A DNA stretch of 64,000 nt from Bisbaumannia sp015645095 (GTDB lineage: Bacteria; Pseudomonadota; Gammaproteobacteria; Pseudomonadales; Halomonadaceae): the NCBI GenBank assembly GCA_036871055.1, contig CP141893.1:2542001-2606000 (forward strand). Direction: 5' to 3'. The number at the start of each line of letters is the position of its first letter. Within the stretch, counting starts at the first letter, position 1. The notes under the pieces were generated by a model. It had not been told where the DNA came from. It saw nothing but the letters and a program-made list of their open reading frames with translations, and did not search any database. Below are positions 1 to 10,113 of this stretch, piece after piece. The translations under genes were made by a program, and so were the position numbers.

Positions 1-313
1 GATGGGCATCCAACGGCAGGTGATAAGCCAGCAGACTGATATCGTGGCCCAGCAGGGTCTTGAGGCGCCGCCGCTTGATGCCGGTGATGGGCACCGGCTC
101 GTTCTTCCAGAAGTAGCCGTGGTGGACCAGCAGGAGATCCGCCTGCCAGGCCACCGCTTCGTCCAGCAATGCCTGGCAGGCGGTGACCCCACTCATCACC
201 CGGGCCACCCTGTCGCGACCCGCCACCTGCAGGCCATTGACGGTATAGTCCTTGAAACCTTCGGCCCGTAGCTCGGCCTGGCAGGCCGCCACCAGCTCGT
301 CGCGTCCGATCAT
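1..313 (-). CDS. Nif3-like dinuclear metal-centre protein, N-terminal part (YbgI family)
   Basis: The minus strand from an ATG at 313 encodes about 104 residues and runs off the window's left edge, so only the N-terminus is present. It begins MIGRDELVAACQAEL and contains NGLQVAG near residue 26 and a LLVHHGYFW block near residue 62. This is the N-terminal pattern of the NIF3/YbgI family of hexameric proteins with a two-metal site, whose physiological role is uncertain. A strong ribosome site (GAGGAGCAGGA) precedes the start. The gene is divergent from the algW-like protease, an arrangement also known in pseudomonads. Family assignment is fairly secure; function is not. Confidence 0.8.
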   Translation of the reverse strand, partial: MIGRDELVAACQAELRAEGFKDYTVNGLQVAGRDRVARVMSGVTACQALLDEAVAWQADLLLVHHGYFWKNEPVPITGIKRRRLKTLLGHDISLLAYHLPLDAH

Positions 314-402
314 TCCTGCTCCTCGATAGGGGGCGATGTTACACTATCGGCCATTGTAACCACTGTGGCGGAGCCACTGCCACGCCAGACCGGGAGCCCT
401 GC

Positions 403-1617
<1,215 letters not shown>

Positions 1618-1754
1618 GACGGTACTCATTCCGACCAGCGGCCAGCCCCCCCGGAGCTGGTACTGGAGGTCGGCGAGCGGCCGACCCCGGAGCTGCGCCA
1701 GCGCTGAGACGGCACTCATTCCGACCAGCGGCCAACCCCTGCCCCCCCGCCCAT

Positions 1755-1792
1755 AACGACAGCGGCCCCGCCTAGGCGGGGCCGCTGTCGTT
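1755..1792. terminator. bidirectional terminator between algW and hisD
   Basis: A perfect 38-nt palindrome starts AACGACAGCGGCCCCGCC, has TA at its centre and ends with the exact reverse complement. It sits between convergent genes and so can end transcription from both sides. The stem is 18 bp and very GC-rich, but the flanking T runs are short. Confidence 0.8.
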
Positions 1793-1822
1793 GGCCTTAT
1801 CACCAATGTCACCCGACCGGCT

Positions 1823-3130
1823 TCACGACTTGATGCGGTACTCCGCCGAGCGGGCATGGGCCGTCAGGGACTCGCCGCGGGCCAGGATGGAGGCGGTGGG
1901 CCCCAGACCGGAAGCACCCGCCTCGGAGCAGTGGATGATCGAGGAGCGCTTCTGGAAGTCGTAGACTCCCAGCGGCGAGGAGAAGCGCGCCGTCCCCGAG
2001 GTGGGCAGCACATGGTTGGGACCGGCACAGTAGTCGCCCAGAGCCTCGGCGGTATGGCGCCCCATGAAGATGGCGCCGGCGTGGCGCACCTGGGGCAGCC
2101 AGGCCTCGGGGTCGGCCACCGACAGTTCCAGGTGCTCGGCGGCGATGCGGTTGATCAGCTCGACCGCTTCGGCCTCGTCCTGGCAGTGGATCAGGGCACC
2201 CCGCTCGGCCAGTGACTGGCGGGCGATCGCCTCCCGCTCCAGGGTCGGCAGCAGCCGTGCCATGGCCGCGGCTACCGTCTCCAGGTGCTCGGCATCCCAG
2301 CTGACGAAGATCGACTGGGCATCCTCGTCGTGCTCGGCCTGGGAGAAGAGGTCCATGGCCAGCCACTCCGGATCGGTGCCGCCATCGGAGACCACCAGGA
2401 TCTCCGAGGGCCCGGCAATCATGTCGATGCCCACCTGCCCGAAGACCGCCCGCTTGGCGGTGGCCACATAGATATTGCCGGGACCGACGATCTTGTCGAC
2501 CCGCGGCACCGTCTCGGTACCATAGGCCAGGGCCGCCACCGCCTGGGCACCCCCCAGGGTGAAGACCCGGTCGACGCCGGCCAGGTGGGCCGCGGCGAGG
2601 ACCAGCTCGTTGAGCACCCCATCCGGGGTCGGCACCACCATGATGATCTCCTTGACCCCGGCCACATGAGCGGGAATGGCATTCATCAACACCGAGGAGG
2701 GATAGGCCGCCTTGCCACCGGGCACATAGATGCCGGCGCGGTCCAGGGGGGTCACCTGCTGGCCCAGGACGCTGCCGTCGGCCTCGGTGTACTGCCAGGA
2801 CTCCGGCTTCTGGCGCTCGTGGTAGACCCGCACCCGCTCGGCGGCGACGCGCAGCGCCTCGCGCTGGGCCTCGGGCAGGCCGTCGAAGGCCTGGCGCAGC
2901 CGCTCGGGAGTCAGGGTCAACTCATCCATGCCGCTGACCGAGAGGCGGTCGAAGCGGTTGGAGAGCTCCACCAGGGCCGCGTCGCCCCGGGCACGCACAT
3001 CGGCGATGATCGCCTCGACCCGATGCTGCACCTCGGCATCGGAAACGCCCTCCCAGGACAGCAGGGCATCGAGGCGCGCGGTGAAGTCGGGATCACGGGT
3101 GGAGAGTCGGGCGATATCGAGTGCGGTCAT
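1823..3130 (-). CDS. hisD: histidinol dehydrogenase
   Basis: 435 residues, the usual length. It performs the last two steps of histidine synthesis, oxidising L-histidinol to L-histidine with two NAD+. Recognisable blocks are YVPGGKAAYPSSVLMNAIPA (about residue 133), VDKIVGPGNIYVA, DMIAGPSEILV, AEHDEDAQS and GPNHVLPTSGTARFSSPLGV, which carry the zinc ligands and the catalytic Glu/His region. It lies downstream of hisG on the same strand but 326 bp away. hisC, which follows hisD in pseudomonads, is not present; algW follows directly in convergent orientation. Confidence 0.97.
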   Translation of the reverse strand: MTALDIARLSTRDPDFTARLDALLSWEGVSDAEVQHRVEAIIADVRARGDAALVELSNRFDRLSVSGMDELTLTPERLRQAFDGLPEAQREALRVAAERVRVYHERQKPESWQYTEADGSVLGQQVTPLDRAGIYVPGGKAAYPSSVLMNAIPAHVAGVKEIIMVVPTPDGVLNELVLAAAHLAGVDRVFTLGGAQAVAALAYGTETVPRVDKIVGPGNIYVATAKRAVFGQVGIDMIAGPSEILVVSDGGTDPEWLAMDLFSQAEHDEDAQSIFVSWDAEHLETVAAAMARLLPTLEREAIARQSLAERGALIHCQDEAEAVELINRIAAEHLELSVADPEAWLPQVRHAGAIFMGRHTAEALGDYCAGPNHVLPTSGTARFSSPLGVYDFQKRSSIIHCSEAGASGLGPTASILARGESLTAHARSAEYRIKS

Positions 3131-3456
3131 GGTTCTCTCTTTAACACGGTCGGCACGGGGCCTTCAGCATGCCGCCATCGACACCGGCGAGCAATCCCGA
3201 AGGCCCCTAGATGGGCAGATAACATCATCCGCCATGATTCTTATTGGACCGGGGACTTCCCTGGGGCAGGACTTCGCAAAGACGCTGTGACCCCCTCCCT
3301 GGGCGCTCGACTTTTTCCTGCGACGCTACGCTATCCTGCTTCGCTTTCAGGGCCGGGGTAGGCCATCCATGGCCTACCCGTTCGGAGGAATCCTCCTCAC
3401 CCTTGAAAAAGACGCTTTGCTCCGCCCCGCCCCAGCGTCCCCTCGCCTTGGAGCGA
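3131..3456. other. intergenic region between hisG and hisD with palindromic element
   Basis: An unusually long gap inside what is normally a tight his cluster. It holds a perfect 11-bp stem hairpin at 3356-3379 (GGGTAGGCCAT, CC, ATGGCCTACCC) and a small GGAGGA/TCCTCC palindrome at 3384-3396. Its minus strand shares 15 of 16 bases (3329-3344) with a stretch next to the inverted-repeat element after etf-QO (42401-42416). Reading frames across it look random. It is probably an extragenic repeat inserted between the two genes, but that is inference. Confidence 0.5.
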
Positions 3457-4110
3457 TCAGGCCTCGGCGGTCTGGCGGCGCGCCGCCACGGCGGCCTCGA
3501 GACGCTCCAGCAGCGGCTTGAGTCGCTCATGCTTCATGGTCATGGCGGCCTTGTTGACCACCAGCCGGGTGCTGATCTCGGCGATCAGCTCGCGGGGCTC
3601 CATGCCGTTGGCGCGCAGGGTGTTGCCGGTATCGACGATATCGACGATCTCGTCGGCCAGGTTCATCAACGGCGCCAGCTCCATGGCCCCGTACAGCTTG
3701 ATCACCTCGGCCTGGATGCCCTGCTCGGCATAGTAGCGTCGCGCCACCTTGACGAACTTGGTGGCCACCCGGCGCCGGGCGTGGCTCGGCGCGCTGCCCT
3801 TGACGCCGGCGGTCATCAGCTTGCACTTGGCGATCTCCAGGTCGAGGGGTTCGTAGAGCCCCTCGACGCCATGCTCCAGCAATACGTCCTTGCCGGCCAC
3901 GCCGAGATCGGCGGCGCCCAGTTGCACATAGGTAGGCACGTCGGTGGCACGGATCACCACCAGCTTGACATCCGGCAGGTTGGTATCGAAGAGCAGCTTG
4001 CGGCTCTTGCCCAGGTCCTCGGCGGGCTCGATGCCGGCATCGGCCAGCAGCGGCAGGGTCTCGTCGAGGATGCGGCCCTTGGAGAGGGCCAGGATCAGTT
4101 GTTTAGACAT
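3457..4110 (-). CDS. hisG: ATP phosphoribosyltransferase, short form
   Basis: 217 residues from the ATG at 4110, starting MSKQLILALSKGRILDETLP. It catalyses the committed step of histidine synthesis, ATP plus PRPP to phosphoribosyl-ATP. The C-terminal regulatory domain of long HisG proteins is missing, so by family rule it should need the regulatory subunit HisZ, which is not in this window. The segment EIVDIVDTGNTLRANGM is the PRPP-binding loop. A longer reading frame upstream is rejected because it would overlap murA and lacks family similarity. Confidence 0.96.
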   Translation of the reverse strand: MSKQLILALSKGRILDETLPLLADAGIEPAEDLGKSRKLLFDTNLPDVKLVVIRATDVPTYVQLGAADLGVAGKDVLLEHGVEGLYEPLDLEIAKCKLMTAGVKGSAPSHARRRVATKFVKVARRYYAEQGIQAEVIKLYGAMELAPLMNLADEIVDIVDTGNTLRANGMEPRELIAEISTRLVVNKAAMTMKHERLKPLLERLEAAVAARRQTAEA

Positions 4111-4150
4111 AAGAGACTTCACAGGTCCAGAGAGTCGGGGCCGGGCGCAC

Positions 4151-5413
4151 CTAGCCAGGCACGCGGCGGATCTTGGCGCCGAGCAGCTGCAGCTTCTCCT
4201 CGATGCACTCATAGCCCCGATCGATATGATAGATGCGGTCCACCAGGGTCTCGCCCTCCGCCATGGCCGCCGCCACCACCAGGGAGGCGGAGGCCCGCAG
4301 GTCGGTGGCCATCACCGGGGCACCGGAGAGCCGCTCGACCCCGGTGACCACGGCGGTATTGCCCTCCAGGGCAATCCTGGCGCCCATGCGATTGAGCTCC
4401 TGGACGTGCATGAAACGGTTCTCGAAGATCGTCTCCACCACCCGCCCGGTGCCTTCGGCCACCGCATTCATGGCCACGAACTGGGCCTGCATGTCGGTGG
4501 GAAAGGCGGGATAAGGCGCGGTGCGGATATTCACCGCCCGCGGGCGCCGCCCTTCCATGTCCGCCTCGATCCAGTCATCGCCGGTGGTTACCTTGGCGCC
4601 GGCCTCCTCCAGCTTGGCCAGTACCGCTTCCAGCACATCGGCCCGGGTGCGGCGTACCTTGACCCGGCCCCGGGTCACGGCGGCAGCCACCAGGAAGGTG
4701 CCGGTCTCGATGCGATCCGGCATCACGTCGTGATAGCAGCCGTGCAGGCGCTCTACCCCCTCGACGGTGATGGTATCGCTGCCGTGACCGGAGATCTTCG
4801 CACCCATGCCGATCAGGCACTCGGCCAGGTCCACCACTTCGGGCTCCCGGGCGGCGTTCTCCAGCACCGTGGTGCCTTCCGCCAGGGTGGCCGCCATCAG
4901 CAGGTTCTCGGTGCCGGTGACGGTGACGGTATCGAAGAAGATGGTGGCCCCCTTGAGGCGGCCATCGACCCGGGCGCGGATATAGCCCCCCTCGACACGA
5001 ATCTCCGCCCCCATGGCCTCCAGGCCGCGGATATGCAGGTCCACCGGCCGCGAGCCGATGGCACAGCCCCCCGGCAGGGAGACGTCCGCATGGCCGAAGT
5101 GGGCCAGCAGCGGCCCCAGCACCAGGATGGAGGCGCGCATCTTCTTGACCAGCTCGTAGGGCGCGTGACAGTCGCGCACCTGGGAGCCATCGAGCTGGAT
5201 GGTCATCTTCTCGCCCATCACCGGCTCGACGCCCATGCGCCCGAGCAGCTCCAGGGTGGTGGTGATGTCCTGCAGGTGGGGCAGGTTACCGATGGTGACG
5301 GGCCCCTCGGAGAGCAGGGTGGCACAGAGGATCGGCAGGGCCGAGTTCTTGGCACCGCTGGCCCAGACTTCACCATCCAGGGCCCCGTTGCCGGTAATGA
5401 TCAGCTTGTCCAT
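4151..5413 (-). CDS. murA: UDP-N-acetylglucosamine 1-carboxyvinyltransferase
   Basis: 420 residues. It transfers enolpyruvate from PEP to UDP-GlcNAc, the first committed step of peptidoglycan synthesis in the cytoplasm, and is the fosfomycin target. Lys22-Asn23 (SGAKNSALPIL) and the catalytic Cys117 in PGGCAIGSRPVD are present, so the fosfomycin-sensitive cysteine form is expected. The start at 5413 gives MDKLIITGNG, the family N-terminus. It lies between the BolA-family gene (8 bp upstream) and hisG (40 bp downstream), as in Pseudomonas. Confidence 0.98.
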   Translation of the reverse strand: MDKLIITGNGALDGEVWASGAKNSALPILCATLLSEGPVTIGNLPHLQDITTTLELLGRMGVEPVMGEKMTIQLDGSQVRDCHAPYELVKKMRASILVLGPLLAHFGHADVSLPGGCAIGSRPVDLHIRGLEAMGAEIRVEGGYIRARVDGRLKGATIFFDTVTVTGTENLLMAATLAEGTTVLENAAREPEVVDLAECLIGMGAKISGHGSDTITVEGVERLHGCYHDVMPDRIETGTFLVAAAVTRGRVKVRRTRADVLEAVLAKLEEAGAKVTTGDDWIEADMEGRRPRAVNIRTAPYPAFPTDMQAQFVAMNAVAEGTGRVVETIFENRFMHVQELNRMGARIALEGNTAVVTGVERLSGAPVMATDLRASASLVVAAAMAEGETLVDRIYHIDRGYECIEEKLQLLGAKIRRVPG

Positions 5414-5421
5414 GCGGCGGC

Positions 5422-5676
5422 TCAGGCTCCGGTGTTTTCCGGGGCCCCTTGCCACTGGGCCGGGGTATAGGTCTTGATGCTCACGGCGTGGAGGGCGCCG
5501 CTGGCGATCTCCTCGCTCAGGGCACCGTAGATCAGCTGCTGCCGCTTCACCGGCGAGAGCCCCTCGAAGACCTCCCCCACGGCGATCACCTGGAAGTTGC
5601 AGCCTTCGCCCTGGATATGGAAGTCACAGCCCTCGATCTGGGCCTCGAGCCGCGCCTTGACATCACTGGGTTGCAT
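5422..5676 (-). CDS. ibaG: BolA-family protein (IbaG/YrbA type)
   Basis: 84 residues starting MQPSDVKARLEAQIEGC. The central block FEGLSPVKRQQLIYGAL followed by IASGALHAVSIKTYTPAQW matches the BolA fold, which works with monothiol glutaredoxins in iron-sulfur trafficking. Its place directly upstream of murA and downstream of the mla operon identifies it as the IbaG/YrbA paralogue, linked to acid stress in Escherichia coli. It is separated from mlaB by 154 bp containing hairpins, so it may have its own promoter. Confidence 0.88.
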   Translation of the reverse strand: MQPSDVKARLEAQIEGCDFHIQGEGCNFQVIAVGEVFEGLSPVKRQQLIYGALSEEIASGALHAVSIKTYTPAQWQGAPENTGA

Positions 5677-5704
5677 GGGCGTTAGCCTCCTTGAGTGGGT
5701 AGCA

Positions 5705-5813
5705 GGCGCCCCGGGAGGGGCGCCGCGGGAATCGTGGAGGCCCATGGTAATCAAAAGCGCCGCCGATGGCGATGGCGACGCACGGCGACAAGCCCCCACC
5801 AAGCCGTCGCCAT
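5705..5813. other. hairpins between mlaB and ibaG
   Basis: Two inverted repeats lie in the 154-bp gap. One is a perfect 8-bp stem at 5705-5724 (GGCGCCCC, GGGA, GGGGCGCC). The other is a 9-bp stem with a long loop at 5772-5813 (ATGGCGACG/CGTCGCCAT). On the minus strand the second is followed within 20 bases by CGCTTTTGAT, so it may weakly terminate mla transcripts before ibaG. This reading is tentative. Confidence 0.4.
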
Positions 5814-5830
5814 GCCGCGACAGGCCTCGC

Positions 5831-6169
5831 TCAGGAGGCCGCGGCTCCCTGGCCGGGAAGCAGGGCATCCAGGTCGGCCAGGCGGGTCAGGCGAGCCAGC
5901 GGCGCGGAGAGCTCGACCCCGATCACCTTGGCACCGGCACCGCGACTGTCGCGAAGCCACTGCAAGAGCATGCTCAGGGCGGCGCTGCTGACCCGATCGA
6001 CACCACTCAGGTCGATGACTACCCGGGTGCCGGGGGCGAGGCCCGCCAGCCAGTCACTGCCGGCGGCCGCCAGGGAGGCGGCGACCTCGAAGTCCACGTC
6101 ACCGGCCACCCGCAGGCGGTTCTCCTCCGCCGAGAGGCGCACCCCCTGGGCCTCGAGCAGCAGCGTCAT
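5831..6169 (-). CDS. mlaB: STAS-domain protein MlaB
   Basis: 112 residues. The STAS core is visible as GTRVVIDLSGVDRVSSAALSM (residues about 54-74), with Ser-Ser at the conserved functional position. MlaB binds the ATPase MlaF and is needed for assembly and activity of the MlaFEDB inner-membrane transporter. Its start codon overlaps the mlaC stop (ATGA), indicating translational coupling. It is the last gene of the operon. Confidence 0.9.
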   Translation of the reverse strand: MTLLLEAQGVRLSAEENRLRVAGDVDFEVAASLAAAGSDWLAGLAPGTRVVIDLSGVDRVSSAALSMLLQWLRDSRGAGAKVIGVELSAPLARLTRLADLDALLPGQGAAAS

Positions 6170-6825
6170 CCGCGACCGCCCTCCTCCAGCTCCTCGACGC
6201 CCACTTCCGGCGACCAGTTGTCGATCACGGCATCGTAGTCGCGACCGTGATCGCGCATCGCCTGATCGAACTGGTTGCGGAAGGTCAGCCCCAGGTTGAT
6301 GCCGTTGACGATCACATTGACCACCTTCCATTGATCGTTGCTCAGGCGCAGGGAGTAGCTCACCGGATAGACCTGGCCATTGGTGGCCACCACCTCCATG
6401 TCGACGCTGGCCTGATCCGCCTGGCGAGCGGGGCGCTGATTGTCGAGCACCCGCAGCTCCCGATAGTCGAAGGTCACCAGGCCCTTGACGTAGGTATCGA
6501 TCAGGGTCTGGCGGAAGGTGGTGGCGAAGCGGGCCCGCTGCTGGGGCGTGGCATTCTGGAAGTAGCGCCCCATCACGCTGGCGCCGATGTAGCGAAAATC
6601 GGCGATCTCGTCGAGGCTGGCATCCACCAGGGCCTCCAGCTCATCGAGGTTGTCGGCGAAGTAGTCGCGACGCCCCTCGATCTGCCCCATCAGCTCATCG
6701 ATGCTGTCGCGGATCATCTGCTCGGGGCTCTGGCTGGCCTGGGCGGTGGCCGGCAGGGCAAAGGCCAGGCACAGGACCGCCAGCCAGAGGCGCAGCCGGG
6801 TCAAGGGAAAGGCAAGTGAATTCAT
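6166..6825 (-). CDS. mlaC: periplasmic phospholipid shuttle MlaC (Ttg2D)
   Basis: 219 residues with a signal peptide (hydrophobic about residues 11-25, cleavage near PATAQA). The mature part shows QTLIDTYVKGLVTFDYRELRV and WKVVNVIVNGINLGLTFRNQF, typical of the MlaC/Ttg2D family. It carries phospholipids between the outer-membrane MlaA complex and the inner-membrane MlaFEDB complex, maintaining outer-membrane asymmetry. mlaA is not in this window. The C-terminus overlaps mlaB by 4 bp. Confidence 0.95.
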   Translation of the reverse strand: MNSLAFPLTRLRLWLAVLCLAFALPATAQASQSPEQMIRDSIDELMGQIEGRRDYFADNLDELEALVDASLDEIADFRYIGASVMGRYFQNATPQQRARFATTFRQTLIDTYVKGLVTFDYRELRVLDNQRPARQADQASVDMEVVATNGQVYPVSYSLRLSNDQWKVVNVIVNGINLGLTFRNQFDQAMRDHGRDYDAVIDNWSPEVGVEELEEGGRG

Positions 6826-6861
6826 GGGGCCATCCTTTTTCTCTCGAGGGTGTCAGAGTGC

Positions 6862-7326
6862 TCAGTTACTGACCATATTCGACACGAACTGCTGGATGAG
6901 TTCTTCCAGCACCAGGGCCGACTGGGTATCGGTGAGGGTATCGCCATCGCTCAGGGTCTCCGGGTCGCCGCCCACCGAGAGGCCGATATACTGCTCGCCG
7001 AGCAGGCCGGCGGTAAGGATCGCCGCCGTGGTATCCCGGGACAAGCGTCCCTCCAGGTCGGCATTCAGTTCCATGGTGACCCGGGCATCGTACCAGTCGG
7101 TGTCCAGCTCGATGGCCGATACCCGCCCCACATTGACCCCGGCCATGGTGACCCGGGCACGGGGCTTGAGGCCGCCGATGTTGGCGAAGTTGGCCTGCAC
7201 CGTGAAGGTATCGCTGGGTGCCGAAAGGCTCAGCCCGCTGACCCTCAGGCCCAGGAACACCAGGCCCAGGATGCCGGCCAGCATAAACAGCCCCACCCCC
7301 AGTTCCATCGTCTTGCTACGTTTCAT
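6862..7326 (-). CDS. mlaD: MCE-domain protein MlaD
   Basis: 154 residues with one N-terminal membrane helix (about residues 8-27) followed by a single MCE domain, including IGGLKPRARVTMAGVNVGRV and TAGLLGEQYIGLSVGG. MlaD forms the hexameric periplasmic ring of the MlaFEDB complex through which lipid passes. The start at 7326 gives MKRSKTMELGVGLF, the usual N-terminus. It follows mlaE by 87 bp. Confidence 0.95.
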   Translation of the reverse strand: MKRSKTMELGVGLFMLAGILGLVFLGLRVSGLSLSAPSDTFTVQANFANIGGLKPRARVTMAGVNVGRVSAIELDTDWYDARVTMELNADLEGRLSRDTTAAILTAGLLGEQYIGLSVGGDPETLSDGDTLTDTQSALVLEELIQQFVSNMVSN

Positions 7327-7413
7327 GCGCTCTCTCCGCCAACCTTCACCGGGCGCCAACCCCTGCTCGGCGCCCCTGTCTCGTTACATTCGCTGTCGCG
7401 CCACACCGTCACC

Positions 7414-8196
7414 TCAGGAGAGGCCGCCGAACATCACCGCGGTCAGCACGAAGTCCAGCCCCAGCACCGCCAGGGAGGAGTAGACCACGGTGCGGGTCGT
7501 GGCCCGGGAGATCCCCTCCGAGGTGGGAATCAGGTCGTAGCCCTGGAAGACCGCGATCCAGGTCACCACCAGGGCGAATACCAGGCTCTTGAGCATGCCG
7601 TTGCCCACGTCACCGATAAAATCGACGCTGGCCTGCATGTTGCCCCAGTAGGAGCCATCGAAGACACCGAGCCACTCCACCCCCACCAGGAAGCCACCGT
7701 AAATGCCCACCACGCTGAAGCCCACGGTGAGGATCGGCAGCGACACGAAGCCGGCCCAGAGCCGCGGCGCCACCACCCGACGCAGGGGATCGACGCCGAT
7801 CATCTCCATGCTGGTCAGCTGCTCGGTGGCCTTCATCAGGCCGATCTCGGCGGTCAGCGCCGAGCCGGCGCGGCCGGCGAACAGCAGCGCCGCCACCACC
7901 GGCGCCAGCTCTCGCAGCAGCGACAGGGCCACCATCTGGCCGAGGGCCTGCTCGGCACCGAAGTCGACCAGGATGGTGTAGCCCTGCAGGGCCAGCACCA
8001 TGCCGATAAAGAGCCCCGAGACCAGCACGATGGCCAGCGACAGCACCCCCACGAAGTGCATCTGTCGCAGCCAGAGGAACAACCCCTCCCGGGAGGGGCG
8101 CCCGACCGCGGACTGGGCCAGGAACAGGCCCGAGCGGCCCAGGGCCTCGAGCAGCTCGCAGCCCTGGCGCCCGAGGGCGGTGATGCGACGTATCAT
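7414..8196 (-). CDS. mlaE: ABC transporter permease MlaE
   Basis: 260 residues with five to six hydrophobic segments. LLRELAPVVAALLFAGRAGSALTAEIGLMK is split across the characteristic MlaE/permease motif (about residues 93-122), with TEQLTSMEMIGVDPLRRVV next to it forming the ATPase-contact loop. It is the inner-membrane channel of the phospholipid transporter. The start codon overlaps the mlaF stop by 4 bp. Confidence 0.95.
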   Translation of the reverse strand: MIRRITALGRQGCELLEALGRSGLFLAQSAVGRPSREGLFLWLRQMHFVGVLSLAIVLVSGLFIGMVLALQGYTILVDFGAEQALGQMVALSLLRELAPVVAALLFAGRAGSALTAEIGLMKATEQLTSMEMIGVDPLRRVVAPRLWAGFVSLPILTVGFSVVGIYGGFLVGVEWLGVFDGSYWGNMQASVDFIGDVGNGMLKSLVFALVVTWIAVFQGYDLIPTSEGISRATTRTVVYSSLAVLGLDFVLTAVMFGGLS

Positions 8197-9005
8197 CGGC
8201 GCTCCCCCGTATCGAGGATATCGCGGTAGAAGTCCACCGCCGGATAGTGGAAGGGCACGGGGCCATCCGGCTCTCCGTGCACGAACTGGCTGACCCGGGC
8301 GTCCTGATCCACGTCGAGGCTGGCCGGGGTGCCCTCGGCCATCACCTGACCGTCGGCGATCACGTAGACGTAGTCGGCGATGGAGAGGGTCTCCTTGATG
8401 TCATGGGAGACCACCACGGCGGTCAGCCCCAGGGCCTCGTTGAGGCGCTTGATCAGTTGCACCAGCACCCCCATGGAGATGGGGTCCTGCCCCACGAAGG
8501 GCTCGTCGTAGAGGATCAGCTCCGGGTCCAGGGCGATGGCCCGGGCCAGGGCCACCCGGCGCGCCATGCCGCCGGAGAGCTCCGCCGGCGTCAGATGGCG
8601 TGCCCCGCGCAGCCCCACCGCCTGGAGTTTCATCAATACCAGATCGCGAATCATCGGCTCCGGCAGGTCGGTATGGACCCGCAGCGGGAAGGCCACGTTC
8701 TCGAAGACATCCAGGTCGGAGAAGAGGGCGCCACTCTGGAACAGCATGCCCATGCGCCGGCGCAACCGAAACAGCGCCTTGCGGGAGAGCGCATGGACAT
8801 CCTGACCGTCGATCCGCACCCGGCCGGCATCGGGCACCAGCTGGGCGCCGATCAGTTTGAGTAGGGTCGTCTTGCCGGTGCCGCTGGGTCCCATGATGGC
8901 GGTAATCTTGCCACGGGGAATGCGCAACGAGACCCCGCGGAAGATTTCCTTGTCACCGCGGGAGAAGTGGAGATCGTCCACCTCCACCAGGGGGGTATCC
9001 TTCAT
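8193..9005 (-). CDS. mlaF: ABC transporter ATP-binding protein MlaF
   Basis: 270 residues from the ATG at 9005 (MKDTPLVEVDDLHFSRG), chosen because AAGGA lies about 10 bases upstream; an ATG 11 codons earlier lacks a ribosome site. Walker A (GPSGTGKTTL), signature LSGGMARRVALARA and Walker B LILYDEPFVGQDP are intact. It powers the MlaFEDB phospholipid transporter from the cytoplasmic face. First gene of mlaFEDCB, divergent from yrbG; the 138-bp gap must hold both promoters. Confidence 0.95.
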   Translation of the reverse strand: MKDTPLVEVDDLHFSRGDKEIFRGVSLRIPRGKITAIMGPSGTGKTTLLKLIGAQLVPDAGRVRIDGQDVHALSRKALFRLRRRMGMLFQSGALFSDLDVFENVAFPLRVHTDLPEPMIRDLVLMKLQAVGLRGARHLTPAELSGGMARRVALARAIALDPELILYDEPFVGQDPISMGVLVQLIKRLNEALGLTAVVVSHDIKETLSIADYVYVIADGQVMAEGTPASLDVDQDARVSQFVHGEPDGPVPFHYPAVDFYRDILDTGERR

Positions 9006-9143
9006 CGGTCCGGGTTTCCTTGGATAATTATCGAACATCGTATCTTAACCGGGGCCACTCCGACCAGCCTTGCCGACCCCGCCCTTGATTCGGCCGTCGC
9101 TCAGGCGTTTAATGGGCGCCCTCGCCCACCAAGGATACGTTCG

Positions 9144-10082
9144 ATGTTGATCGCCCTGCTCGCCGTGCTGCTTGGTTTCGCCGGCCTGCTGTGGAGCGCC
9201 GACCGCTTCGTCGGGGCGGCCGCCGCCACGGCCTATCGGGCGGGCATGAGCCGACTGCTGGTGGGCATGACCATCGTCGCCCTCGGCACCTCGGCTCCGG
9301 AAATGCTGGTGGCGATCATGGCCGCCCTGGATGGGCTCCCCGACCTGGCCACCGGCAACGCCCTGGGCTCGAATATCGCCAACATCGCCCTGGTGCTCGG
9401 CGCCACCGCCCTGGTGGCCCCCATCCCGGTGCGCTTCTCCCTGGTGCGCCGCGAGCTGCCCCTGCTGCTGGGCGCCACCGGCCTGGCCGGCTATGCCCTG
9501 GCCAACGGCATTCTCGGTCGCTTCGATGCGTTCTTCCTGCTGGCCCTGCTGGGCTTCAGCCTCTGGTGGCTGTTCCGCGCCGACACCCCCGACGACGCCT
9601 TCGAGGGAGAGATCCCCGCCATGCGCCTGCCTCCGGCCCTGGCCTGGCTGCTGGCGACCCTGGTACTGATGGTGGTGAGCTCGCGCCTGCTGGTGTGGGG
9701 GGCCAGCCAGGTTGCCGCCGGCTTCGGCGTCAGCGAACTGGTGATCGGCCTGACCCTGGTGGCCATCGGCACCAGCCTGCCGGAGCTGGCGGCCTGCATC
9801 ATGAGCGCCCTGCGTCGTCATCACGACCTGGCCATCGGCAACGTCATCGGCTCCAACCTCTTCAATATGCTGGCGGTGCTGCCGATCCCCGGCCTGCTGG
9901 CCCCCGGCCCGGTGGATGGCGCCGCCGGCAGCCGCGACTTCCCGGTGATGCTGGCCCTGACCCTGCTGCTCGGCGCCTGGCTGCTATGGCAACGCCATGG
10001 CCGCCTGGGGCGCCTGCCCGGGGCCCTGATGCTCGTCGCCTATCTCGGCTACCTCGGCCTGCTGGCCTTCGACCTCACTTGA
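9144..10082 (+). CDS. yrbG: calcium/sodium antiporter, YrbG family
   Basis: 312 residues, integral membrane protein with about ten helices. The two inverted alpha-repeat motifs of the Ca2+:cation antiporter family are clear: GMTIVALGTSAPEM with GNALGSNIANI (residues about 36-80), and GLTLVAIGTSLPELAA with GNVIGSNLFNM (residues about 198-244). The acidic residues at the ion site are present in both halves. The start at 9144 follows AAGGAT. Its position ahead of kdsD is the same as in Escherichia coli. Ion specificity cannot be read from sequence. Confidence 0.92.
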   Translation: MLIALLAVLLGFAGLLWSADRFVGAAAATAYRAGMSRLLVGMTIVALGTSAPEMLVAIMAALDGLPDLATGNALGSNIANIALVLGATALVAPIPVRFSLVRRELPLLLGATGLAGYALANGILGRFDAFFLLALLGFSLWWLFRADTPDDAFEGEIPAMRLPPALAWLLATLVLMVVSSRLLVWGASQVAAGFGVSELVIGLTLVAIGTSLPELAACIMSALRRHHDLAIGNVIGSNLFNMLAVLPIPGLLAPGPVDGAAGSRDFPVMLALTLLLGAWLLWQRHGRLGRLPGALMLVAYLGYLGLLAFDLT

Positions 10083-10113
10083 GCCCAGACCCGCAACCGG
10101 CAACAATTCCCCC

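Noticed and set aside
3225..3530. 101-codon minus-strand frame in the hisG-hisD gap
   Set aside because: It overlaps the hisG 3' end, has no clear ribosome site and is better explained as frames across a palindromic intergenic repeat.
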